Part shown: in pieces, positions 27,206 to 36,269 of the stretch
Layout: each line of letters starts with the position of its first letter
Numbering within the stretch: position 1 is the first letter of the stretch
NCBI GenBank assembly: GCA_019637175.1
Contig: JAHBWD010000005.1
Span: forward strand, 158,131-222,130
DNA: 64,000 bases
Direction of reading: 5' to 3'
DNA from: Labilithrix sp.
Lineage (GTDB): Bacteria; Myxococcota_A; Polyangia; Polyangiales; Polyangiaceae
Notes under the pieces: model-generated
Databases searched by the model: none
What the model saw: the letters and a program-made list of their open reading frames with translations, nothing else
Told to the model about the DNA's origin: nothing
Made by a program: the position numbers and the translations under genes

Positions 27206-29422
27206 CTACTTCGGCGTCTTCTTCATGTCCGCGAGGATGCGCGTCGTCTCGTCGACCCAGAGGTCGCGCGCGAGGCCGTCCTTCCACTTGTCGAGCTGCC
27301 GCTGGATGCGCGGATCCTGCGACGTCCCTTCCTGCGTTCGAAGCGGCGCGACCTCCATGAGGGTCTTCTGGTCGCGCTTCTTCGGATCGAGCGCCTCGAC
27401 GTCGGTCTTCAGTCGCTTGTATTGGGTCTGCCAGGCACCGCGCTCGAGCGACCGCGTGGTCTCGTTCTTGCGCGCTTCCATGATCGACACGAGCTTGGCG
27501 ACGGTCGCGAGATCGGGGTTCGCGCTCGTGCGCGCGGCGCTCGCGGACGCGAGCTCGGCCGTCTTCCACGCGTGAGGCACCTTCACGAACGAGACGGCGT
27601 CGATCGTCGACCACGGGATCGCGTGCGGAAGCGTGCGCTCGCCGGATTCGACGAACGACGTCGGGTCGGGCAGGAGGATGTCGGGCACGACGCCCTTCAG
27701 CTGCGTGGAGCCGCCGCTCACGCGGAAGTACTCCTGCACCGTCACCTTGTAGAGACCGAGCGGATCGCCGCGCCGCCCCGTCTGCTGATCGAGATCGATG
27801 ACGGCCTGCACGGTTCCCTTGCCGTGCGTCGCGCTCGTGCCGACGACCACCGCGCGCTCGTAGTCTTGGAGCGCGCCCGCGACGATCTCCGCCGCCGAAG
27901 CACAGAAGCGATCGACGAGGACCACGACGTTTCCGGTGAACGCGACCGACGGATCCTTGTCGCGGAGGATCTCCACCTTTCCCTTGCCGTCCTTCGTCTG
28001 AACGACGGGGCCCTCCTTCACGAAGAGGCCGGCGATGTCACGCGCGTGGGTGAGGAGGCCGCCCCCGTTGCCGCGGAGATCGAGGACGAGCGACGTCACG
28101 TTCTTCTTCGTGAGCTGCGTCAGCAGCGAGCGCACGTCGTCGGTGGCGTTGCGCTCGCCGGGCTTGCTCGGCTCTCCGTAGAAGCTCGGGAGGTGCACGT
28201 AGCCGATCTCTCCGCTCTTCGTCTTCAAGATCGCGCCGCGCGCGTACGACGCCTCGATGCGGACGACGTCGCGCGTGATCGAGATCGTGTCGAGCCGTCC
28301 GTCGGGCTTCTTCACCTTGAGGACGACGACCGTGCCCTTCGGCCCGCGGATCATGCTCACGACCTGCGTGATGGGCATGTCCATGACGTCGACGGGCTCC
28401 TTGCCCTCTTGCGCGACGGACTGGATGAGGTCGCCGACCTCGAGCTTGCCTTGCTGCCAAGCCGCGCCGCCGGGCACCAGATCGTTCACGAGGATGTAGT
28501 GGTCTTGCTCGCGCAGCGTGGCGCCGATGCCCTCGAGGCGGCCGGTGAGGGCGATGCCGAGATCCGCTTCCTGCGCCGGCGGCAGGTACGTCGTGTGCGG
28601 ATCGAAGGCGCCGTTGAGGGCGTTGATGAACGTCTGCGCCGGCTCGAGCTTGTCGGTGGAGCCGAGCCTCGTGAACTGGGCGGCGAATCGCGTCGCGAGC
28701 TCCTTCTGCACCTTGTCGCGACGACCCTCGAACGTCGCAGGGATCTCGCCGAGCGCCTTCTCCGCGACCGCGTCGCGCTTCGCGTCGTCGGGATCCACGG
28801 GCTTGGCGTCGGGCTTCGGATGCGCCCGCTTTTCGAGGGTGTCTTCGAGCTCCTGCATGCGTTCGAGCGCCTGGAGCTTCAGCACGGCGCGCCAGCGCGC
28901 CGCGAGCTCCTCTTCGGTCTTGCAGAACGCACGCTTCTTCGGATCCGTCTCGATCGAGTCGTTCGCGCCGAAGTCGAGCGGCGCGGCGAGGATGCGCGCG
29001 ACGACGTCGGCGACGACGCGGCGTCGGCTCGCGAGCAGCGCGGCCGCTTTTCGCCCGAGAACGAAGTCGCCGGCGCGCAGCTGGTCGTCCATGTCCGTTT
29101 CGAAGCGCGCGAGCCTCTGCACGTCGCTCTCGAGCAGCACCAGCTTGCCGGTGTCGAGCTCGTCGACGAAGCGCTTGAAGGCTTCCTTCGAAACGCCGTC
29201 GTCGATGGGCCGCGCGTGCACGTGCTCGTGCCCGAGGAGCGCGCTCGCAGCGCTCGCGAGCGGCTCCTCGCGCGGATCGCGCGGCACCTCGGCGAGGTCT
29301 TGATCGACGGGGCGCGCCGCGTCGGTCGCCGACGAAGAAATCGGCGATGCCGTTCCTGCGTCGGTGGCGTGGGGCGAGCGGCACGAGAGCACGAGCGCGA
29401 AGAGCACGAGCGAACGACGCAT
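27206..29422 (-). CDS. tail-specific protease, S41 family (Prc-type)
   Basis: 738 aa, about the size of E. coli Prc plus an extended tail. ATG 29422 starts a lipoprotein-like signal ('LVLSC', Cys14). N-terminal helical domain (about 60-280), PDZ domain (about 285-370, 'GIGATLREQDHYILVNDLV'), S41 core with 'LVLDLRGNGGGL', nucleophile Ser509 in 'FCASAAEIVAG' and Lys535 in 'HGKGTVQ'. The 26-residue Ser-Lys gap matches Prc. A C-terminal helical tail follows. Predicted periplasmic serine protease trimming C-termini of envelope proteins. Monocistronic, next to an unknown gene. Confidence 0.93.
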   Translation of the reverse strand: MRRSLVLFALVLSCRSPHATDAGTASPISSSATDAARPVDQDLAEVPRDPREEPLASAASALLGHEHVHARPIDDGVSKEAFKRFVDELDTGKLVLLESDVQRLARFETDMDDQLRAGDFVLGRKAAALLASRRRVVADVVARILAAPLDFGANDSIETDPKKRAFCKTEEELAARWRAVLKLQALERMQELEDTLEKRAHPKPDAKPVDPDDAKRDAVAEKALGEIPATFEGRRDKVQKELATRFAAQFTRLGSTDKLEPAQTFINALNGAFDPHTTYLPPAQEADLGIALTGRLEGIGATLREQDHYILVNDLVPGGAAWQQGKLEVGDLIQSVAQEGKEPVDVMDMPITQVVSMIRGPKGTVVVLKVKKPDGRLDTISITRDVVRIEASYARGAILKTKSGEIGYVHLPSFYGEPSKPGERNATDDVRSLLTQLTKKNVTSLVLDLRGNGGGLLTHARDIAGLFVKEGPVVQTKDGKGKVEILRDKDPSVAFTGNVVVLVDRFCASAAEIVAGALQDYERAVVVGTSATHGKGTVQAVIDLDQQTGRRGDPLGLYKVTVQEYFRVSGGSTQLKGVVPDILLPDPTSFVESGERTLPHAIPWSTIDAVSFVKVPHAWKTAELASASAARTSANPDLATVAKLVSIMEARKNETTRSLERGAWQTQYKRLKTDVEALDPKKRDQKTLMEVAPLRTQEGTSQDPRIQRQLDKWKDGLARDLWVDETTRILADMKKTPK

Positions 29423-29503
29423 GCGCGGGAAGGTAGCACGCGACGCACCCACGCGGCGGATCGGGGGCTCGGCCCCGCTTGCCAGCGTCAGTCGCTCAGC
29501 AGC

Positions 29504-30475
29504 TCAGTTCAGCATTCCCATCGGCGCGCTGTAGATCTCCGAGGCTTCGCAGAACCCCATGCCGCGCCGCTCGGCGTCGGCGAGCGCCTCGTGGATCTTT
29601 CGAAGCGACGTCCGCGCGTGGTCGTCCCAGCCTTCCTTCTTCGGCTTGGCGAGCAGCGCCTTCTCGCTCTTCTCGAGGAGCTTTCGCAGACCCGCGACGC
29701 GGCTCTTTCGGACGTAGCCCCCCACGGTGTAGTTCTGGTCGACGGTCGGCGAGAGCTTCAACTTCGCGAGCTTCGGGAGCTGCTTCGCGAGATCGCCGAA
29801 GAGCGCGTTCGGAGGCTCGAACCATTTCGCCCAATCGAGCTTGGCGTTCGACATGAGGAGCGTCGGCCACACGTGGCCGCGATCCATCCAGCCGGGGCGA
29901 AAGCGCGCCATGAACGCGAGCGCGAGGAGCGGGTAGCTCGACGCGAGCACGGCCTCGGGGGCTCCTTCATCTCCCGACGGAAGCATCATCGTCTTCTTGC
30001 CCTTGGCGTAGGCGGCGACGACCTCGGGCAGCACGTCGAGATCGCGCGTGACGGCCGGCAGGAGCACGTCACGCGGAGGGATCCCCTGTCCCATGTCGGG
30101 CTCGATCTTCGCCTTCAGCTTCGGCGCGAGCGCCGCGAGCGTCTTCTTCGCGAGGCTGTCGATCGCGCCGCTGCTCTTCGCCGCGAGGTACGCGTCGATC
30201 GCGTCGGAGACGCCGGCCGGGTCCTTCGCCTCGATGAAGAACGGACGCCCCCACACGTGGAGCATCCCGTCGAGCGTCGGGAGCCGCGGCTTCTTGGCCC
30301 CTCGGTCCGCCGCGAGGGCGCCGAGCGCCCAGGCCTTCGCGCGGTAGCGGAGCTTCTCGAGCGCGATCGCCTCGGAGAGGAGCGGCTTCAGGTCCGCCTT
30401 GCCGACGAGGCACGGCACGAGCCGTTCGTTGATGAAGTCGAGATCGACCGGGTGATAGCTGACGTCGAAGCCCAT
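29504..30475 (-). CDS. conserved-looking protein of unknown function
   Basis: 323 aa from ATG 30475, the first Met followed by the folded-looking 'MGFDVSYHPVDLDFINERL'; the frame is open further upstream but Arg-rich and without a ribosome site. Mixed alpha/beta, no signal peptide, no membrane segment, no metal motif recognised. Helix-rich ends with Lys/Leu ('LRKLLEKSEKALLAK'). It lies 81 bp upstream of the protease gene on the same strand, so co-transcription is possible. Function unknown. Confidence 0.65.
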   Translation of the reverse strand: MGFDVSYHPVDLDFINERLVPCLVGKADLKPLLSEAIALEKLRYRAKAWALGALAADRGAKKPRLPTLDGMLHVWGRPFFIEAKDPAGVSDAIDAYLAAKSSGAIDSLAKKTLAALAPKLKAKIEPDMGQGIPPRDVLLPAVTRDLDVLPEVVAAYAKGKKTMMLPSGDEGAPEAVLASSYPLLALAFMARFRPGWMDRGHVWPTLLMSNAKLDWAKWFEPPNALFGDLAKQLPKLAKLKLSPTVDQNYTVGGYVRKSRVAGLRKLLEKSEKALLAKPKKEGWDDHARTSLRKIHEALADAERRGMGFCEASEIYSAPMGMLN

Positions 30476-30813
30476 GGCGCCGGAGCATAGGCTCACTTCG
30501 GCGGCGGAAAAAGGAGGCGCGCCGGCCGCGCACGAGGCTCCTCTCCCGGTCCTCCTCCTCCTCACGAGGGCTCTCTCTAGATCAGCTCCGATTGCTCGCG
30601 ATCACGGAGCAAGTCGCCACGAGCGCCTTCACACCGGTAGCTCGCACACCGTTGCGTCCATGCCGGGGTACTGCGAAATACTTCCTCGCGCCGACTCTGT
30701 TCTTACCGACGACGAATACGCGTTTCGCGGTTCAGAGCCGAGCTGACGGAGTTGCAGCGTCCTCGATACGGATTCGATATAGGCGCGTATCGTGAGTCCT
30801 CCGCGAAGACGCT
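30476..30813. other. 338-bp gap with no gene seen
   Basis: Lower G+C than the flanks. The plus-strand 90-codon frame here has no ribosome site and no protein-like pattern, so I do not call it. It probably holds the promoter of the unknown gene at 30475 and the end of the small membrane-protein transcript. It marks the left edge of the lower-G+C island. Confidence 0.5.
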
Positions 30814-31362
30814 CTACGGCTCCTGGCTGGCGGTTGTTGCGCCGATCGTTGGTTCGACCGGTTCGGTATTGAATCGGCACTGCTCCCAATCCAGTGTCTC
30901 GCCGTAATAGGTCTTCTTGCTGCACAAGTCGCGAGCGAATCCTCCGGACCACGGTACGGAGACGGTCCGCGTCTCTCTCGGCGCGAGGCGTCCCGTGCAC
31001 ATCGGAAGAGACGACAGCGATGCGCCCGAAGCCTCGCGCTTCGTGAGCACGCCGCGCACACACGTCGTGATCGGATCTTCGCGCATGTTCGTCACCGTGC
31101 ACGTCGCCTGGTCGTTGCTCGCCAAGCAGTTGTATAGGACCTCCTTGGCCGACACCCACACGGACGTTCGTTGCTGTACGAGCTCCTTCTCGACCGCAGC
31201 GACTCCTGACTTCACCTCGTTGAAACGCGCGCTTTGCAGCTGCGCATCGGTGCTTCGTGCCACGGCAGCCCAGACAAAGAGTCCGGCAACCGTGACGAAG
31301 GTCAGCGCCGAGAAAACTGTCTGTGCCCGCACCCACAGTCGTTCATCGTGCAACTTCGACAT
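30814..31362 (-). CDS. small membrane-anchored protein, unknown
   Basis: 182 aa. One transmembrane helix (about 15-36, 'VFSALTFVTVAGLFVWAAVA') with the short N-terminus inside, then an exported domain with six Cys ('YNCLASNDQATCTV', 'TTCVRGV', 'PMCTGRL', 'DLCSKKTYYG', 'WEQCRF'). Codon use is less G+C-biased than in the flanks. It follows the HIRAN/GIY-YIG gene on the same strand (297 bp gap), so it may belong to the same acquired unit. No homologue recognised. Confidence 0.7.
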   Translation of the reverse strand: MSKLHDERLWVRAQTVFSALTFVTVAGLFVWAAVARSTDAQLQSARFNEVKSGVAAVEKELVQQRTSVWVSAKEVLYNCLASNDQATCTVTNMREDPITTCVRGVLTKREASGASLSSLPMCTGRLAPRETRTVSVPWSGGFARDLCSKKTYYGETLDWEQCRFNTEPVEPTIGATTASQEP

Positions 31363-31659
31363 AGTGGCGCCCTCCCTGCGTGTTTCTTAGCTGACTCTTG
31401 CGCGCGGTTCTCAGTCCGCGCCCGAGTGCCATTTCCCCTCATGCCGTAAGGCGATGACGCCCGTCGGCGGGGCGAGACTAGCAGCAACGTGCTCCGCCCG
31501 AAGGCTCAAAGGCGCACTAGGTGGAAAGAAATGCCGCGTTGAGGAGACTTGGGTGGCGAGCAACCGGCGATTCGGGACTTGGATCGTCCGTTCAGCGAAA
31601 GCACACTGGCGACGAACCGCGTAAGGGCACAGTTCTTCGCGTGAAGCGCTTCTTGTGGA

Positions 31660-33417
31660 TCATGAGTCGGCTCTCACGGACCGTTCCTGCGTTGCGCGCG
31701 CGACTGCGCGATCGCCTGGGGCCGCGCCAGGCTCGGCTAGCGCCGCGAGGGTCTTGTTGTACTCCTCCGCTTCGGGCGTGACTACGAACGTGATCAGGCC
31801 GTGGAAGTCCTCCACCGCCTGCTGGATCTCCGTGAGCGTGACGCGGAAGTACTCCTTTCGATGGTTCACCACGTTCACACGGCGCGATGCGAAGGCCTTG
31901 TGCAACTTCGACTCGAGTGTCGGCGCATCCTCCGCGTAGATGATGGCATGTACGTCGAACGGGAACGGCACCGAGGCGTCCCCCAGCTCCTCGACGCGCT
32001 CGTACGGGTCAAGACGCCGCGTGAGACCGATCTTGTAGATGCCCTCGCCGAACGAACCGACGTTCGAGAGCACGTACACGTGTCCTGACCTCGTGAGCTG
32101 CGCTCGCGCGATCGCCTTTGCCTTTCGGTCCAGCGCGTCCTTCAACTCGGTCTCGAGACGATCGACGAGCCCCTCGAGTCGTTCGTGCTGCTTGCTCGTC
32201 GCTACGGACGTAGCCAGCTCGGCGCGCGCCTTCTCCAACGCGGCCGTCGACCTTGCTTCGTCATTCTCCGCCTCGGCTTTCGCGCGATCGATCTCTTCTT
32301 GCGCTTTCTGTTCCTCGCGCATCTGATCGCGGATTCGCTTCTGCACCTCCTTCTCTTCCTGCACTTTCTCTCGGTGCTCATGGACAAGATGGAGTTCGGC
32401 GAGCTTCAGGTCGAAGTAGCGCCGGGAGATGAAGACCTGCTGGACCTGTCCGAGCTTATTGATGTCGTCGTAGGCTTTCGTCATGCGCTGTTCGAGCTTT
32501 GTCACGTTGTCGTAGCGGACCTTCGCAATGGCCGCGTCGCACTCGCCGTTGAAGGCACGTAGCATCAGCTTCGCCTGCTGCTTCACCATCTTCTTTCCTT
32601 CGGCGACGCTGCCGCCGACGGTCCACTTCGTGTCGCATGGCGCGGCATCACCAGACTTGATGAGCGCCTGCTGGTCGCGCCGAATCCCGTCGAGACGTGT
32701 CGTGTACTGGGCTGACGACTCAAACCCGTATCTCGGCTTGTAGAACCCGAAGGATTGAATCTCGACCGCCTCTTCGACGGACTCGAGCTCCTTCTTCGCG
32801 CGTTTCAGCTCAGCGGTCGTCTTCGACAACTCCTCGCGCAGCTCCGCGAGCTTCTGCGATGAAAGCGGCGCCGGTTCTGGCACAGGCGCGGGCTCTGGAT
32901 CGGGGCGCGGCTTGGTCGGCCGCGCTGTTGTCGGAACGGACATGCCCGTCGAGCTAGGTGGAGCGCCGGGAAGGAAAGGATTCTGCGGTGAGGTGGGAGG
33001 TTGAACAGGCAAGGGCGGTAGCCACACTGCGATTCCGAAGCCGCCCTGATTCGCTGCAGACGGCGGGTCGACCATCGCTTGGCACGCGACGGCGGCGCCA
33101 TGGCGGGCGCGTAGGCGGGCGAGGATTCCGCTCCATGGAACGGCGAGTTCGCGAGAAAGGTATCCAACCCTTCCACCGAACACCCAGACCATCACGGCAT
33201 GAGGGTCGCTCTGGTTGTTGGGCTCGGCGACGAGCCAGGCGACGACCACCGTGTCGGTGCGGCCACCAACGGCCGACACGACGCGGGCCACTTGCGTCGC
33301 GTTGTACGTCTCGCCGACCACCTCGAATCTCTGGCAGGCGGGCCCTCCGAGCCAGACCGCTCGTTGGCCTTCGATCGTCGTTACCGTGTGCGCGATCGTG
33401 TCGTCGGTTTGCTGCAT
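31660..33417 (-). CDS. HIRAN - DUF4041-like - T5orf172 (GIY-YIG) protein
   Basis: 585 aa from ATG 33417, with GGAGGGGGG before it. Residues about 20-115 fit a HIRAN domain: 'FEVVGETYNATQ' ... 'LVAEPNNQSDPHAVMVWV' ... 'GYLSRE'. HIRAN domains bind 3' DNA ends. A Pro-rich linker (about 130-180), a coiled coil, a DUF4041-like region (about 235-340) and a long charged coiled coil follow. The C-terminus (about 443-540) is a T5orf172/Mug113-type GIY-YIG fold: 'VYVLSN', 'YKIGLTRR', and Glu in 'LESKLHKAF'. DUF4041-T5orf172 proteins occur in phages and defence loci; the HIRAN front end is less usual. Predicted DNA-binding nuclease; target unknown. Confidence 0.8.
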   Translation of the reverse strand: MQQTDDTIAHTVTTIEGQRAVWLGGPACQRFEVVGETYNATQVARVVSAVGGRTDTVVVAWLVAEPNNQSDPHAVMVWVFGGRVGYLSRELAVPWSGILARLRARHGAAVACQAMVDPPSAANQGGFGIAVWLPPLPVQPPTSPQNPFLPGAPPSSTGMSVPTTARPTKPRPDPEPAPVPEPAPLSSQKLAELREELSKTTAELKRAKKELESVEEAVEIQSFGFYKPRYGFESSAQYTTRLDGIRRDQQALIKSGDAAPCDTKWTVGGSVAEGKKMVKQQAKLMLRAFNGECDAAIAKVRYDNVTKLEQRMTKAYDDINKLGQVQQVFISRRYFDLKLAELHLVHEHREKVQEEKEVQKRIRDQMREEQKAQEEIDRAKAEAENDEARSTAALEKARAELATSVATSKQHERLEGLVDRLETELKDALDRKAKAIARAQLTRSGHVYVLSNVGSFGEGIYKIGLTRRLDPYERVEELGDASVPFPFDVHAIIYAEDAPTLESKLHKAFASRRVNVVNHRKEYFRVTLTEIQQAVEDFHGLITFVVTPEAEEYNKTLAALAEPGAAPGDRAVARATQERSVRADS

Positions 33418-33558
33418 CGGCCCCCCTCCAAAGCATGCGTCGCGTGAACGCATTACCCGAACTTATCAGTCTACATGGTTTGTGCGCGCTGCGTCGCCCG
33501 TCGTTGCATCGACCTCGCGAATCCTTGCGAGGCGGCGCCGCGGTCCTAGATTGTCGCG

Positions 33559-34592
33559 ATGGCGAGCGTCCAGCGGCGTGCCGGTCGGCGAACCTTTTAC
33601 CTAGACACGAGCACTCTCTCCTACGCGTTTCGCGGACTGCGTTCGGAGTGTCGCTACGAAGGAGATCAGCCAGAACTTGCCGCTCTGGGCGACTCCGTCA
33701 CGCGCATTGCGCGCGACGCCAACCTCTGCCTCACGACAATGCACATCATGGAGTGGGCGCGGTGGAGAGACACAAGGACGGCTGACGCGCTGATCGAATG
33801 GATCGACTCGCTGGAGATCGTTTGGTTGCACGGCATGCAGTACGTCGCCGAGGACGAAGACGAGGTCTCTCTCCAACGCGCGCTCGGATTCGATGCGCGT
33901 ACGACGGTCGAAATCTTTTCACCAAGCATGTTGAGCACTTTCCATGCACTCAAGATCGATCAGCTCACCGAAGCGCTGAATTGCGGGAGTCCCCTGCGCA
34001 GTGTCTTCGAGGCGGCCCGAATCCATGGTGGCAAGGCCCAAGAAGCCGAGATGGCGCGGATTATTCGTACGTTTCACTTCGACCGATTCGAAGACCCCGC
34101 GACTCGCGGGCTCACTCTCGCCCGGAAGGAGGAAGTTCGTCGCGCGAAGCTCCGTCAGAGCCTTCGGGTGGGCGCTGAAGAAGCGTACGAGCGATTGGCT
34201 GGCGGCACGAGGTTTCCCGCGAGTTCCATGCGAGAAGCCAGCAGCCCCCGTCGTACATCGACGTGTTCGTCGACCACGTGCTGGTGAACTCGATGTCGTT
34301 GCCTTCGTTCTATGTCTGTCAGGAGTACGCTTCGCGCTGGGTGGAAGTTGCTGCATCGAAGATGCCGGATAGCAAGGGCGCCGAGCGCGAGCGCGCTTCG
34401 TTCTACGATCACTGTCACGTTGCCGTCGGCGCGGCCTACTGCGACGTCTTCACGTGCGACGCGAGCACTGCCCGATGCCTTGCTGGTGCGCGGGAACGAC
34501 TACGCTGGTCGCCGCCCCTCGTGTACGCGGGCGACGCGGCTTCCTTCGCGAACGCGGTCGCGGGAGAAGCGTTGTTCCGACCACCCGCGTAG
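33559..34592 (+). pseudogene. PIN-like nuclease gene interrupted by a frameshift
   Basis: The first frame runs 33559-34287, the second ends at 34592; reading shifts by -1 near 34213-34218 (TTT CCC). The first part carries 'TFYLDTSTLSYAF' (first acidic residue) and 'TTMHIMEWARW' (Glu); the second carries 'YCDVFTCDAS' (Asp motif) and 'PPLVYAGD', so together they form one PIN-like domain of about 344 aa. The downstream frame upstream of the shift reads smoothly ('REFHARSQQPPSYIDVF'), supporting a single lost base. Divergent from the HIRAN gene with 141 bp between. It may be a real mutation, an assembly error or, less likely, recoding. Confidence 0.65.
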
Positions 34593-34631
34593 ACGACCGA
34601 TCGAGTCGCTCCGACTATTCACGATCGCGGA

Positions 34632-35096
34632 TCAGCGCGCGAGCAGCTCCTTCAGCACCGGCCGGTCGCGCACCAGCGCGTCGCGGAGCAGCGCGAAGGC
34701 GTACTCGAAGACGCGGCTCGAGATCGTGTCGTCGTGGTTGCGGGTCACCGTGTAGACCGCCGCGAGCGTGGGGAGCACGCGCCACAGGGGGAATCCGCGG
34801 CGCATGTCGAGGCGATCGACCGCGTGCGCGAGCTCGGGCAGCCGAGCCGGAGGGACGTCGAGACCCGTGACCGCGATGAAGCGGACGGAGTCGAGCAGCC
34901 ACTGCACGTCGACCGTGAAGTCGACGATCTCGCCGAGGTCGACCGGGAGCGACACTCCATACGGGTAGTGCGTGTGCTCGACGCCGCGGTCGCGGAGGTA
35001 CGCCTTCAGGCTCGCGACGTCTCTCAGGTACACGCTCGGATGCGGAGGCAAGACGAGCGGCGGAAGAGAATCGAAGCCCTCGCTCACGTCGGTCAT
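34632..35096 (-). CDS. YbjN/T3SS-chaperone-like protein
   Basis: 154 aa from ATG 35096. No signal. Alpha/beta pattern 'VDFTVDVQWLLDSVRF' - 'LPELAHAVDRLD' - 'FPLWRVLPTLAAVYTVTRNHDDTI' - 'ALLRDALVRDRPV' resembles the YbjN/type III chaperone-like fold. Such proteins bind partner proteins; the partner here is unknown. Divergent from the TerB-like gene (152 bp). Confidence 0.6.
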   Translation of the reverse strand: MTDVSEGFDSLPPLVLPPHPSVYLRDVASLKAYLRDRGVEHTHYPYGVSLPVDLGEIVDFTVDVQWLLDSVRFIAVTGLDVPPARLPELAHAVDRLDMRRGFPLWRVLPTLAAVYTVTRNHDDTISSRVFEYAFALLRDALVRDRPVLKELLAR

Positions 35097-35248
35097 CCGT
35101 CGATCATACGAGGCGCAACGCCGCGCCGCATGCGAGCCATCCCGGGTGACGCCCGAACAGCTCGTGCACCGCGAACGTCGCGAGGGAGCGAATCGGCCAT
35201 TGACTCTTGCCAACGTGCCGGAGCTCGATGTCGGGTATCGTTCGCTTC

Positions 35249-35716
35249 ATGGAACGACGCACGCCCGACTTTGCCCGGATCCTCGCGCCCGCCACACAGG
35301 ACGGCGACGGAGACGCGGGGCCGCTCCGCGACGCGGAGATCGACGCCGTGATCGAGCTCGCGTTCATGATGGCCAACGCGAACGGCGACGCGTCGCCCGA
35401 CGAGATCGAATCCTTCCGCGCGCTCGTGAAGCATCTCCAGCCCGGCGCAAACGTCGGCGCGCTCCTCGAGGAGCACAGCGAGAAGCTGGAGGGCGGCGGA
35501 CCGATCGAGGAACGCGTCCGCGCCGCGGCGGCGCACCTCACGCGCACGTCGGCGCGCGAGCTCGCGTACAAGGCGGTCTATGCCGTCGCGGTGTTCGACC
35601 TCGAGACGAACGAGGAAGAGGGGGACCTCGAAGATCTCGTCATCAAGGTGCTCGGCATCGAGCACGAGCGCGTCAAGCAACTCGCGCGCGAGGCGACGCA
35701 GGGGCTCTCGAAATAG
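35249..35716 (+). CDS. TerB-like protein
   Basis: 155 aa from ATG 35249 (an earlier in-frame ATG at 35207 looks non-coding). All-helical: 'AEIDAVIELAFMMANANGDA' plus 'SPDEIESFRALVKHL' is the acidic helix pair of TerB, and 'ELAYKAVYAVAVFDLETNEEE' repeats the pattern, giving the pseudo-twofold TerB/DjlA layout with conserved Asp/Glu. TerB-like domains bind metal ions at membrane-associated stress complexes. No ter operon is near, so the role is unclear. Confidence 0.7.
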   Translation: MERRTPDFARILAPATQDGDGDAGPLRDAEIDAVIELAFMMANANGDASPDEIESFRALVKHLQPGANVGALLEEHSEKLEGGGPIEERVRAAAAHLTRTSARELAYKAVYAVAVFDLETNEEEGDLEDLVIKVLGIEHERVKQLAREATQGLSK

Positions 35717-35859
35717 CTGCGCGTCGCACCTGTGAAAGCCGCGGTACCACGACCGCCGCTCACGCCGTTCGAGCGCTGCGCCTAACGAAAGGAGAAGAAA
35801 GGACGTCGCGCCACCAGATCGCGCGAGCGGTCGAAGGTGTTCGTGGCTACGGTTTTCTC

Positions 35860-36141
35860 ATGGGACTCCTGAAGACGCGCTGGGAAGGCAAGCACGATGG
35901 ACACGCCGTCGCGGTCTACCGCAACGAGCTGACCAAGGGATTCGCGCTCGATTGGGACGGCGCCGAGATCGCGCGTCGTAGCTGGTCGTGGATCGGCCTC
36001 GGCAAGCTGAGCGCCACGGCCGACGTCGACGGCGCGCCGGTCGAGATCGACGTCGCGATCACGTGGGGCGGCGAGCGCTTGAACGGCGCGTGCGTGGTGA
36101 CGGTCGACGGAAAAGACGTCCCGATGAAGCTCGTCGAGTAG
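35860..36141 (+). CDS. small beta-rich protein, unknown
   Basis: 93 aa from ATG 35860. Strands 'HAVAVYRNELTKGFALDWDG', 'IDVAITWGG', 'GACVVTVDGKDVPMKLVE' suggest a small beta-sandwich; no signal peptide. No family recognised. It stands alone between the TerB-like gene and the FG-GAP lipoprotein. Confidence 0.6.
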   Translation: MGLLKTRWEGKHDGHAVAVYRNELTKGFALDWDGAEIARRSWSWIGLGKLSATADVDGAPVEIDVAITWGGERLNGACVVTVDGKDVPMKLVE

Positions 36142-36269
36142 CTCCCGAGCCTCGTCGACGCCTCTGCGCGCGCGCGTCGAGCCGCTGCGCGCGCGCGCGC
36201 GAAGAACCACGAAGAGCCGGGAGTTACGGCAGTTTGCCGCCGGCACGGCCCCTGCTCTCGAGAGCGGGC

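Noticed and set aside
29462..29477. Short G/C hairpin upstream of the S41 protease gene
   Set aside because: Only a 5-bp stem and no T-run on the coding strand; too weak to call a terminator.
34209..34218. Programmed -1 frameshift signal in the PIN-like gene
   Set aside because: The bases do not fit X XXY YYZ (TTT CCC preceded by G) and no downstream stem is obvious; a lost base is more likely.
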